Below, one piece after another: positions 35,531-46,389 of a DNA stretch of 64,000 nucleotides (the stretch's first letter is position 1; every line of letters begins with the position of its first letter). A program made the position numbers and the translations under genes. Origin of the DNA: Isoetes taiwanensis (lineage: Eukaryota; Streptophyta; Lycopodiopsida; Isoetales; Isoetaceae); NCBI GenBank assembly GCA_021234155.1, contig JAJEKV010000005.1, forward strand, positions 7,432,216 through 7,496,215, in the 5' to 3' direction. The notes under the pieces are model-generated. The model saw nothing but the letters and a program-made list of their open reading frames with translations. It did no database searches and was not told the DNA's origin.

Positions 35531-36419
35531 TCACCGAGATGATGACTGTTTGTTTTCTGTTGCTGCCTTGCACATAAAAATTCGTTGCCCTAGCATTCTG
35601 CCATAACCAAATCTTTGCTTTCAGCCCGATCTGGAAAAGAAAACCTGCTATAACTTTTGTTAAAAGCTGGAGCTCCTAACCATACCTTCTGCTTGTTTCT
35701 TGCCATAATCGTGCTGCCCGACCTGCAAATGAAGGAAAGAAGGATGAATAAGCAAAACTCTGCTCAGCACGATCAAGGAAGAAAGTGCCTTATCTATCTG
35801 CCATAGCCGCTGTGCCTCCAACATCTGCAAAAACCCACACATAAAGACGAAGTCGCCTGCTCCATTCCGCCATATCCATCTGCACAAACTCAGAAAACTT
35901 CTGCTTTTTCCATCCCTGCTGCTGCCGGACCTGCAAAGATTAAGAAGAGAAGATGAAGATGCTCCATCCGCCATACCTTCCGCCATAGCTGCTTAGATAC
36001 CACGTTACTTTTGCTAAACCTATTTTGCCCCTTTTGTTTTCATTCGTTCGTATTCTCTTTGCCTACTTTTTCCACCCTTTGATTTTCTTGTCTCCACATT
36101 TGCACCGTTCTTTTTGTTTTTTCTTCCCCATCATTTCACACCTCAATGCCCTGGTTCTCATGTTCTATGCTTTAATCGTTATAACATCCTAGAATAATAC
36201 AAATCTGCCAAAAATACCTCTAGATTTTATCAGAACTCTGCCCCAAGCTGCGTTCTTAAAGCTCTAAAGTTGGGTTCTTGCTGAACAAAAGAAATCTGGC
36301 AGCTTAACCCAGAAATAGAGGAGAAACTGACGGAACTACCTATGGCAGAACTGGCTATGGCAGAATGGCTTTGATAAAACTGGCTATGGCTTCTCCTGCT
36401 CTCCATGCAATGCAAACCC

Positions 36420-36885
36420 TCGAACCAAGGGCATTAAGGGCCCTCGGGCGTTCTAGATTTTTTTTTTTTTTTTTTTTTGGGCCATCAAAATGGCTCGGGC
36501 CTGCACTACGCGCACATCCTCGCCATTTTGATGGCCTTGAATTGTGTTTTTTCAATAATGCCTTCAGGCCAGGGCGTTATCTACACTATCATATTTTTTG
36601 CCATATTCATTTTCTAGCCCCGCGCACGCCCGGGCCATTTTGATGGCCCTAAAAAAAAATTTCAATAACGGCCTCAGACCAAGACGTTATCTACCATCAT
36701 ATTTTTTGTCATATTCGTTTTCTAGCCTCCAATATTGCTATTTCTTTTGCATCATACCTATTTTGATGGCCCTCAAAAAAAATTTCAATAACGCCCTCAG
36801 GCCAGGCGTTATCTACCATCATATTTTTTGTCATTTCTAGCCTCCAATATTGCTATTTCTTTTGCATCATACCTATTGTGATCTT
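36420..36885. repeat. Tandem array with palindromic units
   Basis: Three to four diverged units of about 130 bp, each with CCATTTTGATGGCC, an A run, AACGCC(T/C)CAGGCCAGGCGTT (a near palindrome), CTACCATCATATTTTTTG and TCTAGCCTCCAATATTGC. The first unit also carries an inverted GGCCATCAAAATGG after a 21-T run. It lies inside the CACTA element. Confidence 0.8.
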
Positions 36886-36889
36886 GTTG

Positions 36890-38230
36890 GACACTTTGGC
36901 TAGCAACTAACAGTCAAGGCAACATATCAAGCATTAATAAGACGAAATTTTAAGAGATAAACCAGACATATCTTTAAGCCCATATCTAAATATCAAAGGA
37001 ATCTGTCCATAAGAATCAGCAATCAATTTAATTCTTACGCTAATAATGGACCCATGTATCATTTTTAGTTTTTAGACTCAAAAGTTCACAAATATAAATA
37101 TAACCTGAATCAGTTTGCTTCTTTATAGCAGCGACTAGTCTTCTGTCCATTGTTTCCATTTATTTATCCTTTGCCCTTCATGCCAGAGACTCAGGAATCA
37201 ACGCCAGTAGGTCCTATTTGCTAAGATCTACTAGCCCAGGATGCTGGTGACTACGTCAATTCAATCCATGGCCTTTGCAAGAATCAAACTTTGGCAATAC
37301 TTTTGTAGGCAAGGCACAACCCTCACAAGCATCACATACACTGCATTTGAGCCTGGCCATGCCATTTTCATCCCTACAAGCCTACAATTGCAATAACGCT
37401 ATGAAACACTGCTCTTGATCTTGACTACCAGCTATGGCTACATATAAATTCAACCATGGCCTCTCACATGAAAATTAGTTCATGGAATTTCAAAAGGGAT
37501 TTTGCCCAGACTCTTAGCTGCAACATCCATTTTAGGCGCCAAATACATATCATATTTTTACAAATACAAATACATATCATATTTTTACCTTGATAAACCT
37601 AAACCTAACATTTAGCATTAGCATTTTCCAAAAAATTCCCATGTAGAAGGTCATCAATAAAGTTTTTTTCCCTTAAAAATTAGCGGGGCTTAAAGAATCT
37701 TTCAAGATCCAAACATTCATGAATTTAGGAGTCAGAATTCAAAATCCATATTGCCTTTATGAAACTCAACAAAATCCAACTTTTAGATTTATGCTTTCCA
37801 TTGCGTTCATTTTCAAATGGCAACCATGAAGAAAGGCTTATGCATGTTGGTCTCAAGGTGCCAACTATGTTTAATTGCCCAAGTCCCCATCTGTAGACAA
37901 CTAGCACATATTATAGATTCCGTTTTTAACACATGTTATTTCCCATTTTCAATATTCTCTACCTTCTGTCCATATCCACCTAAGAACTTAAGCCACTTAT
38001 AATGTGTATTTCACAAATTTCTAAATTTCTATTATTTTTTAAACTTTTCTGATCCTCCTCCTCCTCAAAGAGTGCAAAATCCTAGCAGATGACTATTATA
38101 TATAGCCCTTGGTTGTTCAAAGAAGATATATTTTTACTCCATTCTTCAAAAAACAAAGGTGCAGTTTCTATTAGTACATTTTGCCATTTAAATATTATCG
38201 ATTATTCTTAATTTCTATTTCGATAGTGAT
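36890..38230. other. CACTA interior, no supported gene
   Basis: AT-rich sequence with short dispersed duplications, such as AAATACATATCATATTTTTAC twice near 37541-37590 (quoted unit 21 nt or less). No coding motif was recognised. Confidence 0.4.
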
Positions 38231-38280
38231 ATTGCAGCAGGCTTTGAGCAAAAAAGTCAAGCTTCTGCTAGAGACGATCA

Positions 38281-38632
38281 ACCATTAGAAAGTGATCTCA
38301 ATTATGGTGGTCAAATAACAGATATTATTGAAATGGATTTTTACGCCTTGAAAGTCAATCTATTGAAGGTAAAGTGGTTCAAAGCATGTTAACGAGGGAG
38401 AAACTGCACAATGAGACAACATTCATCAAGTTTTTATGAGGTTACTTCTATTAAATTGTTAAGAGAAATGGATGAGCTGTCTGTTTAATAATATCTTATA
38501 TTATGATGTTGATGAAAATGAAGAGATTGGTAAACGAGGCCCCATATTACTACATCTACAGCTTGGTGATGATGAATTAGAGGATATTGCACATGATATA
38601 AGAGATGAAGTAACACTTGGAAGTTTGCCCTA
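38281..38632 (+). pseudogene. CACTA-associated DUF4216-like coding remnant
   Basis: The first part reads LNYGGQITDIIEMDFYALKV and KVKWFKA, resembling the DUF4216 pattern (YGxIxEIIELDY...KCxWF) found in ORFs next to CACTA transposases. After a frameshift the segment from about 38470 reads DVDENEEIGKRGPILLHLQL and DDELEDIAHDI. Stops and shifts break it. Placement near the right end of the CACTA element fits. Confidence 0.6.
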
Positions 38633-39150
38633 ATAGAAATTTTTTCTTTCTCGTTCTAGTATTATCATTTTGTGTACTTTGTGTCAATGATTTTACAATT
38701 GTCATAAGCATTAACACTTGTTTTATCACCATCAAAATTACAACAAGTATTGATAGTAAGAGTGATGTAAGTCATGATATAAAAGTGATGTAAGCATTGA
38801 TATAATATTGTCCATATATGATACTATAGATGAAGCTATGAATGATATTGTAGTTGGCATAAGCTATAACATTTATAATATCATAAATACCGTTGGAGTA
38901 ATAAATGATGATAAAATTGATGCAATATGTGATATTATTCATGATCCTATTAGTAACACATATATTGTCATTAATTAAGACTGATATAATTGTTGACTTT
39001 ATTTATGATGATGTTGATGATGCTATAGATGATAGAATCTTGTCATTGATAGTGTCACTGTACCTTGAATATCATTATTTATATCACCTACTAATTTTTG
39101 AAGTTTTAGGTGAGATAAAAGTGATGAGAAATGGCTATCCTCTTGTAATG

Positions 39151-39699
39151 TTGGTACTCTTCATTCCTTGCAACACATTGCAATTACAATTGTGTTGCAA
39201 GTCTTTGTAGCTCGACCCCTTTTTGCCCTCCGGAGCGCTCTATTGGCCTGCAGGTCGATACTACGTTAGTACCATTTCAATAGTTAATAATATTATGGTT
39301 ATAAGGGGGCCACCCATCTAATTAACTAAATGGATGCATGACTAATCTCCCGGCGTAGGAAGAGGATGCTTCTTCCATCGTGGCCGTGGAGACAGCGCCC
39401 TATAATGCCTACATGCCGCTCGTGCCTACACCTTTAGTTGCCCAAGCGTGGAGGATAGAGTCCTTCCCGTAGTTGGGGCGTGAAGGATGGGGTCCTCCCC
39501 GTAGGCATTGGCTAGAGGTGCTTCCCTATCCATGCATTCCTGAATGACCTCCTATCTCTCGAGGTCATCTACTTCCGTGAGACGGAAGTAGACCTTTTAA
39601 TCTACTTTACAGCTAATCCAAGCAGAACCGCAGTCATGCCTACAATGACATTACACCACGTCCTAGAGATCACCGTAGTGGTCCCATCATCGGTAACAA
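39151..39699. other. Probable Gypsy 3' flank or LTR remnant
   Basis: The stretch between the CACTA end and the palindromes has no coding motif. It includes GCAACACATTGCAATTACAA followed by TTGTGTTGC, an inverted repeat. It could be the LTR of the minus-strand Gypsy element, but no second copy is in the window. Confidence 0.35.
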
Positions 39700-39775
39700 C
39701 GCATGCAACCCATATCTAGCATAGGTTGCATGCGTAGATTAATCTTATTGAAAACTGCAATTAATCTACACAACC
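39700..39775. repeat. Two adjacent palindromes just past the Gypsy coding end
   Basis: GCATGCAACCCAT, five loop bases, then ATAGGTTGCATGC is followed at once by GTAGATTAAT, a 16-nt loop, then ATTAATCTAC. Both fold as clear hairpins. They lie 20-100 nt downstream of the Gypsy polyprotein end, possibly in its 3' untranslated region or LTR. Confidence 0.8.
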
Positions 39776-39789
39776 ATCGACATGCCTTA

Positions 39790-41497
39790 GTCGATTTCTT
39801 CGGAGATGATCTTGCCGTCCCATTGCTCCATGAATTCCGGGTACTGCCTTATGAGGTCAAGCTTAAGTACCCACGTCGCGTCTTCCACTGGCAAGTGTTT
39901 CCACTTGACCAAGTATTAGAGAAACTCTGATCTCCTTGTTTTCTTGATTGCTTTATCCAGGATGGCTGCTCTTCTGTCATTTCCAACAATGTTGGCGTGT
40001 CCAAGACTTCTTCTGGATTTGGAGTATGCTTCTTCAACAAACTCACGTGGAAGACCTTGTGAATCTTGAGGTGTGTTGGCAGGTCCAGCTTGTAGGATTG
40101 ATTGCCTACTCTCTTGACTATTCTGAAGGGTCCAGCCCACCTTGGAGGAAGTTTCTTGCAATTTCCGATACGGAGCTTTGCCTGCTTTACCTTGATCTTG
40201 AGCCAAACATTGTCGCCAACTTCAAACTCTCTGACTGTTCGGTGCTTGTCGGCGATGCTCTTTTGTCGACTCCTTGCTGCGAGAAGATATCCTCGAACCT
40301 CTTCCACCAGCTGCTGCATGTCGGCCAACATTTGCTGCGAAACCTCTACTTTTGACACTGGATTGTGCCAAGTGTCTGGACTTAGGCATTGGTAGCCGTA
40401 GTTGATCATGATCGGCGACATTTGGGATGATTCCCACATACCCTGCTTGTTCCAGACATAGTTTCGTAGCATGTCTTCTAAAATCCTGTTGGTCCGTTCC
40501 GTTTGCCCATCCGTCTGAGGATGATAGGCCATGCTCATGGACAGCTTCGTCTGAATTGTCGTAAACATATCTTGCCAAAAGGCACTCATGAACTTCGGGT
40601 CTCTGTTGGAGATGATCTCTCTTGACATGCCATGGACCCTGAAGATTTCTTTGGTGAAGAGCTTTGCTGTATCCAGAGCTGTGTCTGTGGTCTTGCAAGA
40701 CACAACAACTTGTCAACCACGACCATCAAGGCGTCCTTCCCTCTTACCGTCCTTAGAAGCCCTGTTATGAAGTCCATGCTGATGACCTCCCACTTAGCGT
40801 TTGGCACCGCTAATGGTTCCAATGCCCCTGGAATTCGGAGCTGCTCCGCCTTTGTTTGTTGACACAACTGGCACTCCTTGATGTAGCGAGCTATCTGTTT
40901 CTTCATGCCTGGCCAGTAATAGCTGCTTCGGATTTTGAAGTATGTCTTCATGAATCCTGCATGGCCAGCTATTAGGCTGTTGTGGGTGTCGTGAAGAATC
41001 AGCTTCCTCACCCCTGATGACTTTGGCACGCACAACTTATTCTTGTGATATAAGAGGTTACCTTCCTTCTTGAAATTCTTGAAGGTTTTCCTCTCCTTGT
41101 CTGTTCTTGCTTCTTTGCACAAGCTCGCCCACACCTCCTTGAAATCTGCATCTGTTGGCAAGGTTTCTTCAATCTTCCTTCCGAAGTCGCTGGTGAGCAT
41201 GGAGATTGCATTGCAATGGACTCTTGTTGTCAGGGGGTACCTTGAAAGTGCATCTGCTACCACATTGAGCTTCCCCAGCTTATATACTATGTCGAAATCG
41301 TATTCTTCAAGGAACTCCATCCACCTTCTTTGCCTCAGGTTGAGGTGTGGTTGCGTGAATACGTATTGGAGACTCTGATGATCCGTGTCGAGTTGGAACT
41401 TCCTTCCCAACAGGTAGTGCCTCCAAATTCGTAGTGCCCTAACAACTGCAAGCAACTCTTGATCATGGGTCGGGTAGCGTGTTTTGGCGTCGTTCAT
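39790..41497 (-). pseudogene. Gypsy RNase H end, integrase and chromodomain
   Basis: The RNase H C terminus (LDTDHQSLQYVFTQ) leads to the integrase HHCC zinc domain (HDTHNSLIAGHAGFMKT ... CQLCQQTK). The core has ISMDFITGL (first Asp), then after a frameshift near 40700 SNRDPKFMSAFWQDMF (second Asp) and HPQTDGQTERTNRILED (Glu). GPFRIVKRVGNQSYKLDLP and KIHKVFHVSLLKK are the usual C-terminal motifs. After another shift near 39940, YLVKWKHLPVEDATW is a chromodomain core. The stop is near 39788. Confidence 0.9.
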
Positions 41498-42650
41498 CTT
41501 TCACGAATCATATGCTACCACTCGCTCTTCTTGCATCAATACTGCGCCTATAGCAATTTTACTTGCATCCGTTGCTACCAGCTTGTCCTTCTCGGGGTCT
41601 GGCAAGGTTAGGACGGGTGCGGTTGTCAAAGCTTCCTTCAACAAGTCGAATCCCGCTTGGGCTTTCTTCCGCCAGTGCTCTGCCCAATCTTTCACCTTTT
41701 CCGCCCTTGTCAAATCTGTTAGCGGGGCTGCTATCTTTGCAAAGTTCTTTACGAGCTTCCTATAGTACCCTGCTAGGCCGAGAAAGCTTCTGACCTCATG
41801 GATGTTCGTGCCGGCCATTGTATCACTGCTTCGATCTTGGCAGGGTCTATCGAAATTCCTTCCGCTGAGATCACATGCCCCAGGTAGTCCACTCTCTCCG
41901 TTGCGAAGTGACACTTTGACAACTTCGCGTACAACTGGTGCCTTCTGAGCTTCTCTAGCACTTTTCTTAGGTGTTGTACATGTTCTTCTAGGGTTTTACT
42001 GATACTAGGATATCGTCAAAGAATACTATGACGAATGCGTCTAGGAACTCCCTGAAGATGTCGTTCATGAGTCTCATGAACGTTGCTGGGGCGTTTGACA
42101 ATCCAAACGGCATCACAGTGAACTCGTAATGGCCATATCGGGTTCTGAATGCAGTCTTGTGGACGTCCTCTTCCTTGATCCCGATCTGATGGTACCCTGA
42201 CCTCAGGTCTATCTTGGAGAATACCTTTGCACCTTGGAGTCGATCCATCAGGTCGTCTGATCTCGGGAGAGCATACTTGTTCTTGATGGTGTGCTTGTTT
42301 AACTGCCTGTAATCTATGCACATCCTCAAGCTACCATCCTTCTTCTTTACGAACAAGATGGGTGCTCCAAATGGCGAAACACTGGGCTTGATGAAGCCTA
42401 GGTCAAGCAACTCCTGCAATTGCTTCTTCAGCTCGATTAGTTCTTGCGTCGTCATCCTGTACGGCACTTTACTTGTTGGTTTTGTCCCTGGTTCGAGTGC
42501 TATCTCACACTCGACTCCCCTGTAAGGAGGAAGCTTCTTGATCTCGTCTGGAAAGAGATCATGGAACTCCTTTACCAACTTAGCTATCTGTTTGGGTAGC
42601 TTGTTGAGCACCTTATCTTCCTCACTATCTCCTAACTCAGGCTCTTCCAA
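41470..42650 (-). pseudogene. Gypsy reverse transcriptase and RNase H
   Basis: [59 protein letters not shown] and [19 protein letters not shown] are all present. The active site is FFDDILV (41995-42015, FxDD as in many Gypsy elements). A frame change near 41988 and another near 41900 split the thumb. VDYLGHVISAEG and FLGLAGYYRKLVKNF follow. RNase H begins at PVLTLPDPEKDKLVATDASK and continues past a stop at about 41500 into 40586-41497 (DAKTRYPTHDQELLAVVRAL). Confidence 0.92.
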
Positions 42651-42659
42651 CTGTAGCTT

Positions 42660-43085
42660 GAAGATATAGGCTATCTACTCACTCCTTAAGCACTTGAGCA
42701 GGCGCTTACTAGACATACATTGCATGATAGGCACGACTTCCTTACCTGTAATTTCTATGATCTTGCCATTGGGCATCGTGAGGGTCACCTTCCGCTTCCC
42801 ACAATCAATGATGGCTCCTGCTGGGCCGAGGTACTCCATGCCGATAATTAAATCGTACTTTCCAATGTTCATCACCTCGGCTCCCATGGGGATGTTGATT
42901 CCTGGCAAGTCGATGTCGAAGTTTATCCTCTTGCCGGTGTGCCTTATTCCCCCGTTTGCTAACACCACGGGTCTCGGCTTTGACTTCAACGGTTTCAGCT
43001 TCAACATTTCGACCATCTTTGGAGACGCAAAATTGTGGCTACTTCCCGAGTCTATCAGGATTACGAATGACTTGGATTTGGCCCT
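42660..43085 (-). pseudogene. Gypsy aspartic protease
   Basis: SFVILIDSGSSHNFAS carries the catalytic DSGS, in a different frame from the end of gag. MVEMLKLKPL, then VMNIGKYDLIIGMEYLGP (the DxIIGMdWL-type second motif) follow. The frame ends at the stop near 42673. It would process the polyprotein. Confidence 0.88.
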
Positions 43086-44440
43086 ACTGTGGACATTACT
43101 TGATATTGCTTCTCAGCTTGTTCTGTATCTATTGCGGCAAAGATGTGGCACTCACCCTGTATGAAATCGCGAGCTTCCTCGCCGTCGTCGTCAGAGGGGG
43201 TCTCCCATCCGCTCATTTCTGCTAGCACCACATTCATGACGAACGGATAGTTTGCTGTCCTATGGCCTGGTTGGAAGCACCTGAAGCAGAGTTGCTTCTC
43301 GATGCACTCCTGCCTCTTCTCTTTAGGTATTGCCTGCAAAAAGGACCGTACCGCCTTCAAATAATTCGACCCTTCTTGCCGCGGTTTATCCTTGAAGGCT
43401 ACCTGTTTCCTTTCTTGCTGCTTTCCATAGTTTCCACTGTAAAGGGCCTTTGCTGGTCCCGGACTGGTTGCTCTAGGGCTGTAGCTGCCCGATGCTTGGC
43501 CCTTGTCTTTGTAGTATGGCTGCTTCGGCCCACTGTTTGGAGGCCCCGATCCTTGAAGGCTGACGGCCTTCGATTCCGCCTCTGAGACTGTTCGAGGGTT
43601 GATTGCCCTCACCAGCTTCCTTATTTTGTCATTCAGTCCTTCGATGCATCCTTCGACTGCATGCCGTTCACTTAGCTTTGGCACATACAGCCTCAGCCTC
43701 ATGAATTCTTCCGTGTACTTCTGCACGGACTTATTTCCCTGCTCCAGCCTGTAAAACTTTTGCATCATATGGCATTTGTGCTCTCTTGGCACATAGTATT
43801 TCTTGAATGCCTTGGAGAACTTCCAAAACCTGCAGCTGTCTCGGCTTAGCTTATGTGACTTGGCATACCCTTTCCACCATATGCGAGCTGCCCCCTTGAG
43901 GTTTGCTGTGGCCACCTTGCCCTTGTCCTTGTCCTTCATCCCATAGGCATTACCGTATTCATTCATCTCGTCTAGCCAGGCCTCTGTCTCCATACCTGAC
44001 CTATTGTTGCCCGAGAATTGATCGAGCTTCCTTGCTTTCCACACATTGTTGAGTGCGGAGTCTACTTTCTTTTGATAATCCGAGGCCCCTGCTGTCCTGA
44101 GCCTGCCCTCTCTGCGGTCTTCCACTTCTTCTTCCTCGGAGTCGGAGTCCGATTTGGAGCTGGTGTCGGAGGTGTCTGTGCTAGGAGATCTCCTTCTCTT
44201 GCTCCTCTTCTTATCTTTCCCCGACTTTCGAGGTGTTGTTTGTGGCGGCCCGACTGATGCTTGTGCCGCCAGTAGGGCTTTTATTTGTTGAAGCTCCGAC
44301 TTCATTTGCGACATTTCTTCTTCAGGGCTTAGAGGGCCGTATTCCTTGAACAGGTTCCTTGCAATGGATTGCCTGTCCGGGGTTTCTTCATCTCTGTTGG
44401 CTCTCCTTTCTTGTTCGACTGTTCTTTGTTCCCTAGCTGC
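43061..44440 (-). pseudogene. Gypsy gag with zinc knuckle
   Basis: The conserved reading starts near AAREQRTVEQERR, just after a TGTATGCAG that could be a splice acceptor. A Lys/Arg/Ser-rich stretch (about 44160-44230) precedes the retrotransposon gag core: ARIWWKGYAKSHKL, FSKAFKKYYVPREH and FYRLEQGNKSVQKYTEEFMR. The zinc knuckle CFRCFQPGHRTANY has Tyr at the last Cys position. The frame then opens into an acidic linker. The knuckle mutation and the lack of a joined upstream region suggest a non-functional copy. Confidence 0.85.
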
Positions 44441-44916
44441 ATACACAGTTGACCATAGGCTTATGGTTAGATTTATTTGCTTTATTGCATTCATGTATTT
44501 GCCGATATAGTTTGGGAACCAAATACAATGAACAAAACATTTTAACATTGGCAACAAAGTATATTTATCTTATATTATAATGTTGTGATGTAAGTAGTGC
44601 ATCGCGCCCTAAATTGGGCGGTCCAGATTTGGTCTAGAAGTTGGACGGCCCAGACATACTCCCGTTCTTTTTCCTGTGACCCCGCTATCTTCACAATCCA
44701 TTTTAATCGGCTGCAGGGCATCAGGGTTTTTCTTCTTTCTGTCTGATCAATTTAGGGCTTTTTGCAAACTGAGGCCCTTCCGGAATCGGCAATGGTTCAA
44801 GCGTAGTCTCCAGTGCCACCTCTGCTACTGGCCGAAACCTATCTACATGCAAAAGGTTAGTCATTAAAAGATATAGTGGACTTTCATTTTCTGATTTCTT
44901 TCTTTGCATACGTATG

Positions 44917-45195
44917 GCTAGCACAACATTTCAGACAAGAACACGATTCTTTGAAAATGGTGCTGAACGCAAGAATTTCAAGCAGGGGATACGACTTCTC
45001 ATTCCAGAAGTTCTACAGATAAGTTTCGATCTTGCAATTTTAAGCAACATTTTACTCAAATTTAAGTCATGCATTTTGATTGCAGCCTGGGTATATCTCA
45101 AAATTGTTTGTCTAAAACAGCAACCATCTAAGAGTTGTGCAAGAGCTTTTGATTGGCATCAGAGCAGAAGGTCGCCTGAATCATGCCTCTCCTGA
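44917..45195 (+). other. Unassigned open segment shared by both Helitron copies
   Basis: A 93-codon frame (ASTTFQTRTRFFENGAERKN ... LIPEVLQ) is identical in the copy at 53093-53374. I do not recognise it; GAERKNFKQGIR could be part of a captured exon, with ACAGATAAGT as a possible exon end. Confidence 0.3.
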
Positions 45196-45267
45196 AGTGC
45201 TCTGCCGTTCAACTTTATGATCCGATGTTGTTCCGATGTTTTCAATAATGTGCATGCCCTGTTGCAG

Positions 45268-46368
45268 GTTAATCGGGACCGTTTTGAGGCCCTATGTGGC
45301 AAATTTGATGAAGCTAGGTATTATGGGACATTTTCCTGCTGATTTGATATGCTGACAAAGTTGGTTATTTGACCTCATAGTTTATTTTCTAATTCTCAGC
45401 TTTAAAAAATCGTATAGTTTTCTTTATGAGGAGCAGCTACCAGCAGAAAAGGAAGTATGTGTACTTTTCATTTTTGGTCCCTTAATTTGTAGACACACTC
45501 ATATTTTCTTTTCTTTTCAGAGGCTACAAGAATTACTGCGAAAGGCAAAGTTCCCTGACATTTCTAGCATAGCCATGGTAGTTCTTAGACTATCAAATAG
45601 AGTTCTTTATCTTCTTGCATATTCTGACTACAAGATATTAGAAAGCAAAATACCACAGGGTACTCGTTTTACCACCCAACCGGACCAACTAGAAGAGATG
45701 TCACCAAGTCAAGCTACTCCGCAAGACAAGATCTCTCTAGCCACCAACCACTGGTGTTACATGAACTCCTTCTAATGATATGATCAAGCAAGGAAAAAGA
45801 GAGGATACTAAAAATTGGTATTGTTACTTCCTAATGGAAGGGGAAAAATATCTTTCTTGTTCAAGTTGAATGCGAATGTTAAGCTTGAAGAAATTGCTGA
45901 TATTCCCTTTGAGGATAAGGTCGACCTACAATTGGACATGTGAAGAAGTCACTAAAATGTTGCGATTGAATAAGAATAGGTGCTTTTGCTATGAAATTCA
46001 TATGTTGCTTCCTCACAATATGCATGATAACTGATTTTTTTAGGTTATTGTTGCCAGACCTCTAGAAATTACCAGCAAAAAACCAGTTGGACGTTACAGG
46101 GAGGTCATTCAGGCACCAAAAAAGGCAAGGCTCTATTGTACTTTTAAGTTTTGTTGCGCAGCAGAAGTCTCAAGCCACTGAAAATTAACGTGCCCCATTT
46201 CTTGAATATTTGTTGTATGTTGGAAAGTTTTACATGACTGGCGTTGCGTAGCAGAAACCAGTAGGGATCCTTATGGGCTAAAATATTTTATGAGCAATAA
46301 TGTGCATGCCCTGTTGCAGGTTAATCGGGACCCTGTTTTGAGGCCCTATGTGGCAGATTTGATGAAGC
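45268..46368 (+). pseudogene. RRP36-like rRNA-processing protein exons, reordered
   Basis: Exon-like blocks with splice-like borders: a, 45268-45316 (VNRDRFEALCGKFDEA); b, 45400-45454 (FKKSYSFLYEEQLPAEKE); c, from 45521 (RLQELLRKAKFPDISS); d, 46044-46124 (PLEITSKKPVGRYREVIQAP); a', 46320-46368, a second copy of block a with a shifted frame. In RRP36, a nucleolar 18S rRNA maturation factor, d precedes a, b, c (from memory of the family). The order a-b-c-d-a' here is therefore a permutation with duplication. Block d may end at a GC donor. The piece has no start, no end and no single frame, so it is captured, broken gene sequence. Confidence 0.66.
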
Positions 46369-46389
46369 TAGGTATTATGGGACATAGTG

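Larger units (their letters stand above)
33998..39150 (+). mobile_element. CACTA (En/Spm-like) transposon, TTG target duplication
   Basis: The left end is CACTACAAGAGAATAAGC. The right end reads GGCTATCCTCTTGTAATG, its inverted counterpart with a G-to-A change in the last CACTA base pair and one other mismatch. TTG flanks both sides (33995-33997 and 39151-39153), the 3-bp duplication expected for CACTA. Both subterminal zones (about 34080-34680 and 38690-39080) are full of short ATGATAT/TATCAT and GTAG/CATC motifs, as usual for CACTA transposase-binding arrays. Inside are a polyphenol oxidase fragment, a tandem array at 36.4-36.9 kb and a transposon-associated coding remnant at 38.3-38.6 kb. 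No intact transposase is present, so it is non-autonomous, 5153 bp. Confidence 0.85.
39790..44560 (-). mobile_element. Ty3/Gypsy chromovirus-type retrotransposon (minus strand)
   Basis: Order on the minus strand is gag, protease, reverse transcriptase, RNase H, integrase, chromodomain, which is Gypsy order with a chromovirus tail. Most domains are nearly intact but divided by several stops and frameshifts. LTRs are not identifiable: the 5' side meets a Helitron at 44568, and the 3' side holds palindromes and then the CACTA element. Chromodomains of this kind direct insertion to heterochromatin in known chromoviruses. Confidence 0.93.
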
